Shown piece after piece: positions 1-9,478 of a stretch of 64,000 nt of DNA (positions are counted from its first letter, which is position 1; every line of letters begins with the position of its first letter). Below the pieces are notes generated by a model, which worked only from the letters and a program-made list of their open reading frames with translations, did no database searches and was not told where the DNA came from. Origin of the DNA: Sphingomonadales bacterium (GTDB lineage: Bacteria > Pseudomonadota > Alphaproteobacteria > Sphingomonadales > Sphingomonadaceae); the NCBI GenBank assembly GCA_027488785.1, contig JAIYAY010000028.1, positions 105,444 through 169,443 on the forward strand, in the 5' to 3' direction. The position numbers and the translations under genes were made by a program.

Positions 1-1
1 C

Positions 2-304
2 GCCGTATTTGGCACATGGAAATCGCTTACGCTTGGCGTGCCCTTATTGCCGGCCATGATGATGGGCGTCATGACTGCCTGTGTCGGCGGGATCATCCGC
101 GATGTCTTAGCAGGTGAGCCTTCCATCCTGCTGAAGCCAGAAATTTATGTAACTGCAGCGGCCCTTGCTTCAGGCCTTTTTGGTCTATTTATATATCTGA
201 GTATGCCAGTGCTCGCCGCTGCTGGAATGAGCGCGCTGGCAGGCTTTGCCTTACACGCAATGGCCATTTGGAAGGGTTGGGCCATCCCCGCCTATCGCGG
301 CTGA
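2..304 (+). CDS. TRIC/UPF0126 family membrane protein, C-terminal part (5' end outside window)
   Basis: The reading frame is open from the first bases of the window, so the gene begins upstream; about 100 residues are visible. The visible part has the family's glycine-rich segment with a conserved GG-x-I-R-D-V-L-A-G stretch followed by hydrophobic helices, as in UPF0126 (YicG-like) proteins. These are related to trimeric intracellular cation channels and are predicted inner-membrane proteins with two three-helix repeats; only the second repeat is visible. The GTG at 38 is an internal codon, not the likely start. The stop codon abuts that of the convergent msrA with no gap. The substrate is unknown. 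Confidence 0.8.
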   Translation, partial: AVFGTWKSLTLGVPLLPAMMMGVMTACVGGIIRDVLAGEPSILLKPEIYVTAAALASGLFGLFIYLSMPVLAAAGMSALAGFALHAMAIWKGWAIPAYRG

Positions 305-1006
305 TTAGCGCACGCGGTTTGCGAATAGCCGGTTAAGATTGGCAATCTTCGGCTTATCCCATTGGACAATATACCGATGGCGTGGGTTCTTCGCCATGAA
401 ATCCTGATGATAGGTTTCAGCAGGAAAGAAACTGAAAGGTTCGATCTTTGTGGCAATCGGCTTCTTCCAATAAGCAGCCTTATCCAATTGCGCGATATAA
501 GCGCTGGCTGCATTTCGCTGGGCTGCATTATTAGGAAAAATAGCTGTGCGATATTGCGGGCCTCGGTCGGGCCCTTGGCGATTCAATTGCGTGGGATCAT
601 GCGCCACAGAAAAGAATATGTGCAGCAAATCATTATAGCTAACGCGCGCCGGGTCATAATGAATGCGAACGGACTCCGCGTGCTTCGTATGTCCGGCACT
701 GACAAGGTCATAATAAGCTGTCGCCTTGGTATCGCCTGAATAGCCAGCTTCAACGCGGGTCACGCCCTTCACACGCTCAAACACTGCCTCAATGCCCCAA
801 AAGCAGCCACCTGCAAATACAGCGACCTGCCGTGTTTTAGGTTCGACAATGCTGGCGGCAGGTGCAGCTATGCGCAGGCCTTCGGTAGCATGCGCGTTGC
901 CAATTGGCGTTCCAGCGTCAGACCCACATGTAGTTACAAGGCCAAGCAGCAGGACGACATTCAGCGTGCGAATTAGGTGTTTAGCAGCGCTGTACCGACT
1001 TTTCAT
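305..1006 (-). CDS. msrA: Peptide methionine-S-sulfoxide reductase MsrA with N-terminal export signal
   Basis: The enzyme reduces the S epimer of methionine sulfoxide in proteins. The catalytic GGCFWG motif is present, with Cys68 as the expected nucleophile, followed by the usual family core (GYSGD, DPTQLNRQG, YQDF-like AETYHQDF). The protein is 233 aa, longer than cytosolic MsrA. The extra 60 residues hold a hydrophobic segment (about 14-26) ending at Cys27, which looks like a lipoprotein or Sec signal, although Thr before the Cys is not an ideal lipobox. Export to the periplasm is therefore inferred. It lies 7 nt downstream of the aspartate aminotransferase gene on the same strand and may be co-transcribed with it. 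Confidence 0.92.
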   Translation of the reverse strand: MKSRYSAAKHLIRTLNVVLLLGLVTTCGSDAGTPIGNAHATEGLRIAAPAASIVEPKTRQVAVFAGGCFWGIEAVFERVKGVTRVEAGYSGDTKATAYYDLVSAGHTKHAESVRIHYDPARVSYNDLLHIFFSVAHDPTQLNRQGPDRGPQYRTAIFPNNAAQRNAASAYIAQLDKAAYWKKPIATKIEPFSFFPAETYHQDFMAKNPRHRYIVQWDKPKIANLNRLFANRVR

Positions 1007-1013
1007 GATGGGC

Positions 1014-2237
<1,224 letters not shown>

Positions 2238-2283
2238 TTATTGAACAGAAATTGCGTGTCTGCCCCTAATGGCTCATCAAAAA

Positions 2284-4035
2284 TTACGCAACCCTGTTGG
2301 CCCGTATCAAGCCCCGCAGGCTGTTGCCGACCCAAAATCCACCAGACAAATCCTCTATCTTCAGATCCGCTTCTTCCGCTTTGCCCGCCTCAATCAGTTC
2401 GCGCCGCAATATGGAAGGCAGCAACCCGGTTTCCAGTCGCGGGGTTAACAACTTGCCATCGCGCTCCACAAACAAGGCAGTGATGCTGCCTTCGGTAAGC
2501 AAGCCGTTGGCGCCAACAAAAACCACCTCATCGCAATCGGGCCGTGATTTGCGGGCGTTATCGTAAAAGGCGCGGTCAGAAATTTTATGTCGCAGCCGGA
2601 AATCATCGGCATCGACGGGCAACGGAACCACAGCAACCCGCCATTTGGTCACATCTTCCAACCACCGAAGCTCAACGGCCTGCGCGCCACATCGCGACAC
2701 CATCAAGCGTATTTTGGAAAGACGATCGATGTTGCAAATGCTTGCATGCACAAGGTTGCGCAGTTCATGTCGGTCAAATTCGAAGCCAAAGAAGGCGGCA
2801 CTGGATGCCATCCGGTCGAGATGATGCTCCAACCGCAAGACACCGTTCGCAGGCTCAAACCGCATCGTTTCGATAAGGTCAAAACCACGATTTTCTAATT
2901 TGGCGAAATCTCCCTTGGCCAAACATTCAGCCCATTCATCTGCTTCTATGGAATCCGCCACCACGCCGGATCCTAAACCAAGCGAAAGGGATTGCGTTGT
3001 TTCAGACACCGTAAATGTACGAATAGCAACGTTGAATGCCGCGTCGCCATTGTCATCTATTCGACCGATGGAACCGCAATATATGCCGCGTGGTGCAGCC
3101 TCGACCTCTTCCACCACTTGCATGGCGCGGATTTTAGGTGCGCCGGTGATGGAGCCACAGGGAAACAACGCCTGTATCACATCAACGGCATCTGCCCCGT
3201 CGTTTAGCAAGCCTGTGACCGTAGAGGTCATCTGATGGACCGTGGGATAGCTTTCGATATGGAAAAGTTCCGGCACCTTTACGCTGCCCGCAGCGCAAAC
3301 GCGCGATAAGTCATTTCGCAACAGATCTACGATCATTAAATTTTCGGCCCGCTGCTTTGGGTCGGTGCGCAAATGCTCGGCAGCTTGCGCATCCGCCGCC
3401 GGATCAGCCAGCCGCTGCGCTGTTCCCTTCATGGGTTTGGTCGTGATCCTTTGGTCTTTCAATGCGAAAAACAGTTCCGGAGAGAAAGACAGATAATGTG
3501 TCTGCCCCGTCCAGATGACGCCACCATAGCCAGCGCGCGCGCGGGCTCGCAACGCGGCATATAATGCAAGCGGATCACCAGCGTAATCTGCGGTCAACGG
3601 GAATGTCAGATTGGCCTGATAGATATCCCCGGCACGGATATATTCCTGCACCGTGGCAAAGGCCCGGCTATAGTCGGCGCGCGATATACTTGGACGAAGC
3701 TCAGACAGCCAGATACCCGCAGGGTTGGGCAACAATGACGCAACGGCATCTGCAGATATAACCTTGAAATCTTCAAATAATCCAAACCACGCCAGCAATC
3801 CCGATGGCGAGGGTGTTAGGCCAGGCAGGAGATGCGCGCCAGCCTCATAGCCGAAAAAACCGGCTGCATGCAGGCCTTCTTGTCGCGCCTGCCGAAGCGA
3901 AACGAGGAGCGCGCTTAGCTCATCAACATCATGGGCTGTCAGAACTTCAACCGGATTTGCATAAAGTCGTGCAGGTGATGCGCCGTGCGTCCGCGCATCA
4001 TCGAGCAGAACGAAAGGTCCCTCTTTAGAGATCAT
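2284..4035 (-). CDS. pabBC: Fused aminodeoxychorismate synthase component I / aminodeoxychorismate lyase (PabB-PabC)
   Basis: A 583-aa bifunctional p-aminobenzoate enzyme for folate synthesis. Residues 1 to about 380 form the chorismate-binding PabB domain, with the P-x-KGT motif (Lys203), LLRNDLSRV (about 239-246) and the PCGSITGAPKIRAM signature (about 292-305). Residues from about 385 form a class IV PLP lyase domain (GFDLIETMR start, candidate PLP lysine 484 in HKISDRAF, and LTEGSIT near the end). The P-I-KGT-type lysine marks a PabB rather than a TrpE enzyme. The PabA glutaminase partner is not in the window. The start codon lies only 11 nt from the 3' end of tRNA-Gly(CCC), and no clear ribosome-binding site is visible. 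Confidence 0.92.
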   Translation of the reverse strand: MISKEGPFVLLDDARTHGASPARLYANPVEVLTAHDVDELSALLVSLRQARQEGLHAAGFFGYEAGAHLLPGLTPSPSGLLAWFGLFEDFKVISADAVASLLPNPAGIWLSELRPSISRADYSRAFATVQEYIRAGDIYQANLTFPLTADYAGDPLALYAALRARARAGYGGVIWTGQTHYLSFSPELFFALKDQRITTKPMKGTAQRLADPAADAQAAEHLRTDPKQRAENLMIVDLLRNDLSRVCAAGSVKVPELFHIESYPTVHQMTSTVTGLLNDGADAVDVIQALFPCGSITGAPKIRAMQVVEEVEAAPRGIYCGSIGRIDDNGDAAFNVAIRTFTVSETTQSLSLGLGSGVVADSIEADEWAECLAKGDFAKLENRGFDLIETMRFEPANGVLRLEHHLDRMASSAAFFGFEFDRHELRNLVHASICNIDRLSKIRLMVSRCGAQAVELRWLEDVTKWRVAVVPLPVDADDFRLRHKISDRAFYDNARKSRPDCDEVVFVGANGLLTEGSITALFVERDGKLLTPRLETGLLPSILRRELIEAGKAEEADLKIEDLSGGFWVGNSLRGLIRANRVA

Positions 4036-4046
4036 AAGGTGGTGAC

Positions 4047-4120
4047 TGGAGCGGGTGAGGGGAATCGAACCCCCGTATTCAGCTTGGGAAGCTGCTGCTC
4101 TACCATTGAGCTACACCCGC
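4047..4120 (-). tRNA. tRNA-Gly (anticodon CCC)
   Basis: A complete cloverleaf reads on the minus strand: 7-bp acceptor stem GCGGGTG/CACCCGC, D arm AGCTC...GAGC, anticodon loop TTCCCAA closed by a CAGC/GCTG stem (anticodon CCC), T arm GGGGGTTCGATTCCCC, and encoded TCCA 3' end. It strongly resembles bacterial glyU-type tRNA-Gly(CCC), which reads GGG codons. The pabBC start codon follows 11 nt after the CCA. Confidence 0.95.
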
Positions 4121-4148
4121 GCAATATTGGCCATTTTATCCTGTCGGA

Positions 4149-4176
4149 TAGGATTTTGCCAAAGCCCAAAATCCTA
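4149..4176 (-). terminator. Hairpin overlapping the fghA stop codon
   Basis: A perfect 10-bp inverted repeat (TAGGATTTTG, 8-nt loop, CAAAATCCTA) spans the last bases of fghA including its TAG stop. It is a plausible transcription end for the VOC/proX/fghA operon, although a long U tract is not obvious. Confidence 0.5.
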
Positions 4177-5019
4177 GCCTTTCAAGCGTTCAGCATGCCA
4201 AGTAAGATGCTCGCCCATGAAGGTCGAGATGAAGTAATAGCTGTGGTCATATCCTGGTTGCATGCGGATGGTTGCTGGCTGACCTACGGCAGCGCACTGC
4301 TCAGTCAGCAAATGCGTCTTGAGTTGTGCCTCCAGGAAATTGTCGTCACTCCCTTGGTCAACCAAAAGGTCGGGCAAGCGGGCCCCGTCAGCAATCAACG
4401 CAACGCTATCATAAGCGCGCCACTGAGCCCGATCTTGCCCGATATAGCCGCCCAGCGCCTTTTCACCCCAGGGGCAATTCAGCGGCGATACAATCGGCGA
4501 AAACGCGGATGTCGAACGGAACCGCCCCGGGTTTCGCAGACTGATGGTCAACGCGCCATGTCCACCCATAGAATGCCCCATGATCGCTTGCCGCTGCATA
4601 TCGACAGGGAAATGCTCCGCAATGATGGTGGGAAGTTCATTTTCGATATAGTCACGCATGCGGTAATGCTGGTCAAATGGTGCTTGTGTCGCATCAACGT
4701 AAAAGCCCGCGCCAAGACCGAAATCATAGGCAGCTTCCGCATCGTCAGGAACCCCCTCACCACGCGGGCTGGTATCCGGGGCAACAAAGATCAAGCCGAG
4801 TTCCGCACACGCACGGCGAAACTCGCCCTTCTCGGTCACATTGGCATGGGTGCACGTCAGGCCCGAAAGAAACCAGACGACAGGCAACACTGCGCCCTTT
4901 TCATGTGGAGGTACATAAACCGAAAAGGTCATGTCGGTGCCGGTGGCAGACGAAGCGTGGCGATACACACCTTGAACGCCGCCAAAAGCAACGTTGGTGG
5001 ACACAGTTTCTATGGTCAT
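4174..5019 (-). CDS. fghA: S-formylglutathione hydrolase
   Basis: An alpha/beta-hydrolase of 281 aa (usual length about 280) that hydrolyses S-formylglutathione to formate and glutathione, the last step of glutathione-dependent formaldehyde detoxification in the cytosol. The nucleophile elbow GHSMGGHGAL places Ser150. A DQGSDDNF acid region and the YDHSYYF histidine complete the triad. The early FLSGLTC stretch is characteristic of the family. The ATG overlaps the stop of the upstream ProXp-ala gene by 4 nt. No S-(hydroxymethyl)glutathione dehydrogenase is in the window. Confidence 0.95.
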   Translation of the reverse strand: MTIETVSTNVAFGGVQGVYRHASSATGTDMTFSVYVPPHEKGAVLPVVWFLSGLTCTHANVTEKGEFRRACAELGLIFVAPDTSPRGEGVPDDAEAAYDFGLGAGFYVDATQAPFDQHYRMRDYIENELPTIIAEHFPVDMQRQAIMGHSMGGHGALTISLRNPGRFRSTSAFSPIVSPLNCPWGEKALGGYIGQDRAQWRAYDSVALIADGARLPDLLVDQGSDDNFLEAQLKTHLLTEQCAAVGQPATIRMQPGYDHSYYFISTFMGEHLTWHAERLKG

Positions 5020-5522
5020 GCTGACTCCAATATCGGGATAGATTTAATCAAGGGTGGATGACGCCAAAAGGTTAGCGCCCGAACAAGGTCATCGGGGGCC
5101 AGCCCAACCGTCGCGCTGTTGCGAAGCGGGTGGCAATTGATAAGCTCCGCATCCATAAACGCTTCATCAAGCACGAACCGTACGGCGCCAGCGGAATCAT
5201 TTATCGCGGCCAAGGCGGTGACCGACCCCGGGGTAATGCCCAGTAAGCTCTCCATATCCTCGGCTTTACCAAAACTCACGCGGCCACATCCAACCGCAGC
5301 TGGCAACGCCTTTAGGTCAACGCGCGCTTCTGCCGGAACGGTCACGAGATAATAGTCCCCCGCCTTGTCCTTCAAGAACAGGTTCTTGGTATGCGCCCCA
5401 GGAATGGCATCATTATGGGCATTACTCTCGGCCACAGTAAACACGGCGGGATGTTCATAGACTTTATAGGCGACGCCGAGCGCAGCAAAGTCATTATAAA
5501 GCTGCGCTTCGGCATCGGTCAT
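5016..5522 (-). CDS. ProXp-ala/PrdX-type aminoacyl-tRNA deacylase (YbaK/EbsC fold)
   Basis: A free-standing editing-domain protein of 168 aa that by family removes alanine mischarged onto tRNA-Pro. It belongs to the YbaK/ProX fold, seen as EHPAVFTVAES near the N terminus, the H-x-K-N-L-F-L-K-D segment with the conserved lysine, and the C-terminal CHPLRNSATVGL motif. I chose the internal ATG at 5522 because it lies 13 nt past the stop of the upstream VOC gene; the longer reading to 5576 would overlap that gene. Its end overlaps fghA by 4 nt, so the three genes form a tight operon. Confidence 0.85.
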   Translation of the reverse strand: MTDAEAQLYNDFAALGVAYKVYEHPAVFTVAESNAHNDAIPGAHTKNLFLKDKAGDYYLVTVPAEARVDLKALPAAVGCGRVSFGKAEDMESLLGITPGSVTALAAINDSAGAVRFVLDEAFMDAELINCHPLRNSATVGLAPDDLVRALTFWRHPPLIKSIPILESA

Positions 5523-5535
5523 GGCAAATGCCGTA

Positions 5536-5916
5536 TCAGTCAGTGATGCGGTGCAATGCGCACAGCTTGTTACCATCGGGATCGCGCAAATAAGCGAGAT
5601 ACATTTTCATGCCGCCGCCTTCGCGAATGCCTGGCGCATCTTCAATCGCCTCGCCACCATTGTCGACGCCGGCCTGATGCCATGCATTAGCTTGATCGGG
5701 CGTCATGGCAAAACCAATGGTGCAGCCATTGCCATGTGTGGCCGGGTTACCATCGATTGGCGTCGTTACAATGAACAGCGACCCATTATGCATATAAATT
5801 AAGCGCCCTTTAGGATCTTGCATGCCGGGCTTACCACCCATAGCAACAAAGGTCGCATCGTAGAATTTCTTTGAACGGGCAATGTCATTGCTGCCGACCA
5901 TCATGTGACTAAACAT
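5536..5916 (-). CDS. VOC (glyoxalase/dioxygenase superfamily) protein
   Basis: A single-unit vicinal-oxygen-chelate protein of 126 aa. It opens with the paired beta-alpha-beta start (MFSHMMVGSNDIARSKKFYDATF) and ends with the typical LRDPDGNKLCALH strand. These resemble the lactoylglutathione-lyase-like proteins of unassigned substrate. It is the first gene of the operon with the tRNA deacylase and S-formylglutathione hydrolase, so a role in electrophile handling with glutathione is plausible but inferred. Confidence 0.85.
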   Translation of the reverse strand: MFSHMMVGSNDIARSKKFYDATFVAMGGKPGMQDPKGRLIYMHNGSLFIVTTPIDGNPATHGNGCTIGFAMTPDQANAWHQAGVDNGGEAIEDAPGIREGGGMKMYLAYLRDPDGNKLCALHRITD

Positions 5917-5987
5917 ATTCGTTTCTCCCTTGAGTCAAATACCACAATTGCCAAGGGCTTTTCCATTAACCGCGCGGGTGCGCAAGT

Positions 5988-6761
5988 CTAGATTCCTGCG
6001 TACCATTCATAATCGCCGACATCTTCCCAATATCCACCCTTTCCGCCGTGGAATTTTGACAAATCATCGGTCGCTTCGATCCGCATGACATATTTGGCAT
6101 GCTTATATCCCAACTGCCGTTCGACCCGCAACCGGACGGGGGCGCCATATTTTACCGGCAAGGTTTCCCCATTCATGGCCCATGCTAATATCGTCTGCGG
6201 GTGAAAGGCATCGATCAGGTCAATCGATTCATAATAAGGGCGGGCGCCGTAATTGTCCGCACAATGAAAGATGATATATTTGGCGCGTGGCGACAATTGG
6301 GCCTGTTGCAGCAACAGGCGCAGCGGCGTACCTTGCCATTGCGCAATCGCGCTCCACCCCTCCACACAATCATGTCGCGTGATTTGAGTGCGCGCGGGCA
6401 TCGCCCGTAGCGCGTCTAATCCAATGTTGATTGGGTTGGCTACCATACCATCAATACGCAACCGCCAGTCTGCGAAGTTATTCTGAAGATGTGCCAAATA
6501 TTCCGTCGACGTCCCCGTCAGCGAACCATTGGTTTTGAAGACGGGCGAGATGTCCGACAGCGCAAATTCGGGTGCCAAGGTTGCACGGTCCGCTAAGGTA
6601 CGATGTGTTAGCTGATTGAGTTTTTCGGCACCGCGCAATGCAGACCGAAAGGTTGCATTTTCATTCATGGCATCGCAGCCGCCGAGAATTAACGCGCTAC
6701 TGCCCAAAGTTGCGCTGCGCAGCAGGTCACGGCGTCGGAGCAATTTGCGATTGACTGTCAT
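5988..6761 (-). CDS. Molybdopterin-dependent oxidoreductase, sulfite-oxidase fold, Tat-exported lipoprotein
   Basis: A 257-aa protein of the sulfite oxidase/MsrP superfamily. The N terminus carries a twin-arginine-type signal (RRRDLL at 9-14), then a hydrophobic stretch ending in the lipobox ILGGC with Cys29, so the folded enzyme is probably exported with its cofactor and lipid-anchored. Cys132 in the HDCVEGWSAIAQW stretch is the expected molybdenum ligand. The start overlaps the stop of the cytochrome b gene by 4 nt, so the two proteins probably form one membrane redox unit. The substrate is unknown; MsrP-like sulfoxide reduction is one option. Confidence 0.88.
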   Translation of the reverse strand: MTVNRKLLRRRDLLRSATLGSSALILGGCDAMNENATFRSALRGAEKLNQLTHRTLADRATLAPEFALSDISPVFKTNGSLTGTSTEYLAHLQNNFADWRLRIDGMVANPINIGLDALRAMPARTQITRHDCVEGWSAIAQWQGTPLRLLLQQAQLSPRAKYIIFHCADNYGARPYYESIDLIDAFHPQTILAWAMNGETLPVKYGAPVRLRVERQLGYKHAKYVMRIEATDDLSKFHGGKGGYWEDVGDYEWYAGI

Positions 6762-7597
6762 GCCAAGTCCCCCGTTGCTTCAGGTTTCGACGTCGTCACA
6801 TGCCGCCCGGTAATCATCGACCTTATGCCGTTAATCGGACCTGATAGCAGCACCATGATCAGGTGCACGACCACGAACAGGGTCATCATGGCGGCAGCGA
6901 TAAAATGCAGCGACCGTGCCGACTGTCGCCCGCCAAATATATCCAGCAACCACGGCCAAGCCGCGTTCATCGCTGGAGACATGGTGATGCCGGTCAGAAT
7001 CAACAGAGGAAATAGTATGAATATCACGCCGATATAGCTGAATTTTTGCATTATATTATAATGACTTGTTCCATATTTATCGCCAAAACGAAGCCGCGCA
7101 TGGTTTTTGATGTCGCTCCAGAGCGCGCGCGGGCTCCATTCCCCACGCCGCACGTGCAAGTCCTTACGGATGTGACCGTTAACAAGCGAAATGAGCATGA
7201 AGGCCGTCAAGCCAAGCGCAAAAACCCAAGCAAAGGCAAAATGCCAACGCCGCGCGGCGGCCAAATCATACCCTGTGGGTATGGTCGCCCATCCGGGGAA
7301 AGCGACACGGCGCACATTCTCTTTCGCATCCAAAGACAACCCCAATACGCCCGTTGTTTCAAAGGAAGCGTTTCCGATTCTGACAAAGCCTTTGGTGCGC
7401 GTGTCGTCAATTTGCAGCCATGCATAATCTTCGCGTGAGCCAAAGTCGCCCCAATAAAGCTGCGGATGAGCATTGAAGATCATGAGGCCGCTCATGAGCA
7501 ACATGGTCGCGACGAACGCATTCAGCCAGTGCCAGATTCGCGTGGCAAGACAGTGTCGCTTTGCCACTTCCTGTTTTATTTTAGGCGCTACTTCCAT
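6758..7597 (-). CDS. Membrane cytochrome b (cytochrome b561/thiosulfate-reductase-type) partner subunit
   Basis: A 279-aa di-haem cytochrome b family protein with several membrane helices and helix histidines (TRIWHWLNAF near the N terminus, WHFAFAWVFAL, SLHFIAAAMMTLFVVVHL). The start at 7597 is preferred over the longer reading to 7672 because GAGGAG lies 8 nt before this ATG. It is the first gene of the two-gene unit with the exported molybdoenzyme and is expected to pass electrons between the quinone pool and that enzyme. The promoter region upstream holds a 27-bp inverted repeat (7685-7711). Confidence 0.88.
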   Translation of the reverse strand: MEVAPKIKQEVAKRHCLATRIWHWLNAFVATMLLMSGLMIFNAHPQLYWGDFGSREDYAWLQIDDTRTKGFVRIGNASFETTGVLGLSLDAKENVRRVAFPGWATIPTGYDLAAARRWHFAFAWVFALGLTAFMLISLVNGHIRKDLHVRRGEWSPRALWSDIKNHARLRFGDKYGTSHYNIMQKFSYIGVIFILFPLLILTGITMSPAMNAAWPWLLDIFGGRQSARSLHFIAAAMMTLFVVVHLIMVLLSGPINGIRSMITGRHVTTSKPEATGDLA

Positions 7598-7684
7598 AAA
7601 CGACTCCTCGAAAGACGTTGATGCGGCCCTGCGCCTTTGAGCAGCAGCGATAATGCCAAAATAGCTAACCAAATTGGCAACAGT

Positions 7685-7711
7685 ATAACTTTACTACAAC
7701 ACTATAGTTAT
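7685..7711. promoter_or_regulatory. Inverted repeat upstream of the cytochrome b gene
   Basis: ATAACT and AGTTAT half-sites are separated by 15 bp in an AT-rich stretch about 90 bp before the cytochrome b start. The symmetry suggests a regulator-binding site, but no regulator gene is adjacent. Confidence 0.35.
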
Positions 7712-7731
7712 CAAACGTTTAATACAGCAGT

Positions 7732-7762
7732 GCAAGGGCACTCATGTAAAAGCGGCCCTTGC
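7732..7762 (-). terminator. Hairpin downstream of parB
   Basis: GCAAGGGC and GCCCTTGC form a perfect 8-bp stem with a 15-nt loop just after the parB stop. It lacks a clear U tract, so it may be a weak or Rho-assisted transcription end of the mnmE-to-parB block. Confidence 0.4.
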
Positions 7763-7769
7763 TAAACAC

Positions 7770-8702
7770 CTAGAACTTCTCGCCTGTGAGCCGCTGACAG
7801 AGCATGTCCAATTGGTCCAAACTGCCATATTCGAATGTCACTGCGCCAGCGCCGGTCGCATCTTTTTGCGCTATTCGAACCTTCAATCCCAAAAGATCGC
7901 CAAGATGCGTCTCGACGGCGCGGATGTCGGCGTTTTCCGGCACATTTGCCCCAGCGGTCTTGCGATTTTTTGCTTTTGGTGCACGCTCCTGCTGCACAAG
8001 CGCTTCGGTCGCTCGGACCGAAAGACCGTTTTTAATGACCAGCATCGCAAGCTGGACAGCGTTTTCACTCCCCAGCAACGCGCGCGCATGCCCCATGCTG
8101 AGTTTTTCTTCGGTCACAAGATCACGCAGCGTCGGCGGCAAATCGAGCAAGCGCATCATGTTTGCGACATGGCTGCGGGATTTGTGCACCAGATCAGCCA
8201 ATTCAGCCGCGCTGTGCCCAAAAAGTTCAGTCAGCTTTTTATAAGCTTCTGCCTCTTCAATCGGATTCAAGTCCTGCCGCTGGATATTTTCAAGCAGGGC
8301 AATCTCGACCGTTTCCGTATCGTCAAAATTTCGAACGATCGCGGGTAAATCGTGCAACTGTGCGCGCTGCGCCGCGCGCCAACGGCGCTCACCAGCTACA
8401 ATTTGGTATCCGCCCTGAAAAGGCCGCACAACAATAGGCTGAATAATCCCGTGCCGCGCAATGCTGGCCGCCAGCTCATCCAGCTTTTCATCGGTAAAAT
8501 GCCGCCGTGGCTGATTGGGATTGGGACGAATGTCGATGACCGACAAAGTGGTCACACCTTGGCTACGGGCATCTCGATCTGCGGCAGAATTTCCAGAAAC
8601 ATTGTCGCCCCGCAGGGCTTCGCCCAACAAGGCATCTAGGCCTCGGCCTAGGCCCATTTTCTTCTTCAAGGGCGATTTTTCGGACGGATTATCATTGCTC
8701 AC
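7770..8702 (-). CDS. parB: Chromosome partitioning protein ParB
   Basis: A 310-aa ParB/Spo0J protein that loads on parS and slides as a CTP-dependent clamp to segregate the origin region. Seen are the N-terminal GLGRGLDALLG stretch (about 17-27), the PNPNQPRRHF motif, the GERRWRA nucleotide-binding motif (104-110), the NIQRQDLNPIEEA segment and the helix-turn-helix around HSAAELADLVHKSRSHVANMMRLL. Its start overlaps parA by 4 nt. Two matching parS sites lie 1.4 and 3.4 kb upstream, and a candidate oriC lies about 10 kb away. Confidence 0.97.
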   Translation of the reverse strand: MSNDNPSEKSPLKKKMGLGRGLDALLGEALRGDNVSGNSAADRDARSQGVTTLSVIDIRPNPNQPRRHFTDEKLDELAASIARHGIIQPIVVRPFQGGYQIVAGERRWRAAQRAQLHDLPAIVRNFDDTETVEIALLENIQRQDLNPIEEAEAYKKLTELFGHSAAELADLVHKSRSHVANMMRLLDLPPTLRDLVTEEKLSMGHARALLGSENAVQLAMLVIKNGLSVRATEALVQQERAPKAKNRKTAGANVPENADIRAVETHLGDLLGLKVRIAQKDATGAGAVTFEYGSLDQLDMLCQRLTGEKF

Positions 8703-9478
8703 GCTGCTAACTCCCGGGCCGGCAGGCGGCCGATCAATTCTCGTGCAAGTTTCATATAGGCTTCGGATCCCGCGCAGCGATGATCATAGACCAACGCAGG
8801 AAGACCATGGCTGGGGGCTTCTGACAAGCGCACATTGCGCGGAATCACCGTATCAAACACCAGATCGCCCAAGCAACTGCGCACATCATCAGCCACTTGT
8901 TCCGTCAACCGGTTGCGCTTGTCATACATGGTCAGCGCGACGCCCAAGATGGACAGCGCCGGATTAAATCGACCTTGGATGCGCTCCACCGTCTGCAGAA
9001 GCTGGCTCAACCCCTCAAGCGCGAAAAATTCGCATTGTAGGGGGACGAGAAGCGATTCTACGGCGACCAGCGCATTGACCGTGGTCAGGCCAAGCGACGG
9101 AGGGCAGTCGATGAGGCAAATGTCCCAATGCGCATCAGATTTGTCAAACGCAGCCTTCAGCCGTCCCGTGCGGTCTTCATATTCGACAAGTTCGATTTCA
9201 GCGCCGGACAAATCAACGGTTGCTGGAACTATATCAAGATTCGGAATGAGTGTAGGAATGGCAGCATCTTTTAAAGATACATCGCCGAGCAACAAATCAT
9301 AGCTGCTATGCACACGCTGCGCCTGTTGAAGGCCAAGGCCGGTGGAAGCATTGCCCTGGGGGTCCAAGTCGACCAACACACAGCGCCAGCCGCTTGCAGC
9401 AAATGCAGTGGCAAGATTGATGGCGGTGGTTGTTTTTCCGACACCACCTTTCTGATTGGCTACCGCTATTCGGATCAT
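8699..9478 (-). CDS. parA: Chromosome partitioning ATPase ParA
   Basis: A 259-aa ParA/Soj ATPase with the deviant Walker A motif KGGVGKTT (10-17) and a later D-x-D-PQGNAST segment and LIDCPPSLG Walker B. It binds DNA non-specifically as an ATP dimer and drives movement of ParB-parS complexes. Translation appears coupled to rsmG before it and parB after it, both by 4-nt overlaps. Confidence 0.97.
   Translation of the reverse strand: MIRIAVANQKGGVGKTTTAINLATAFAASGWRCVLVDLDPQGNASTGLGLQQAQRVHSSYDLLLGDVSLKDAAIPTLIPNLDIVPATVDLSGAEIELVEYEDRTGRLKAAFDKSDAHWDICLIDCPPSLGLTTVNALVAVESLLVPLQCEFFALEGLSQLLQTVERIQGRFNPALSILGVALTMYDKRNRLTEQVADDVRSCLGDLVFDTVIPRNVRLSEAPSHGLPALVYDHRCAGSEAYMKLARELIGRLPARELAA

Noticed and set aside
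3985..5061. Long plus-strand frame (358 aa) over the tRNA and fghA
   Set aside because: It runs antisense to fghA and through the tRNA gene, with no recognisable domain.
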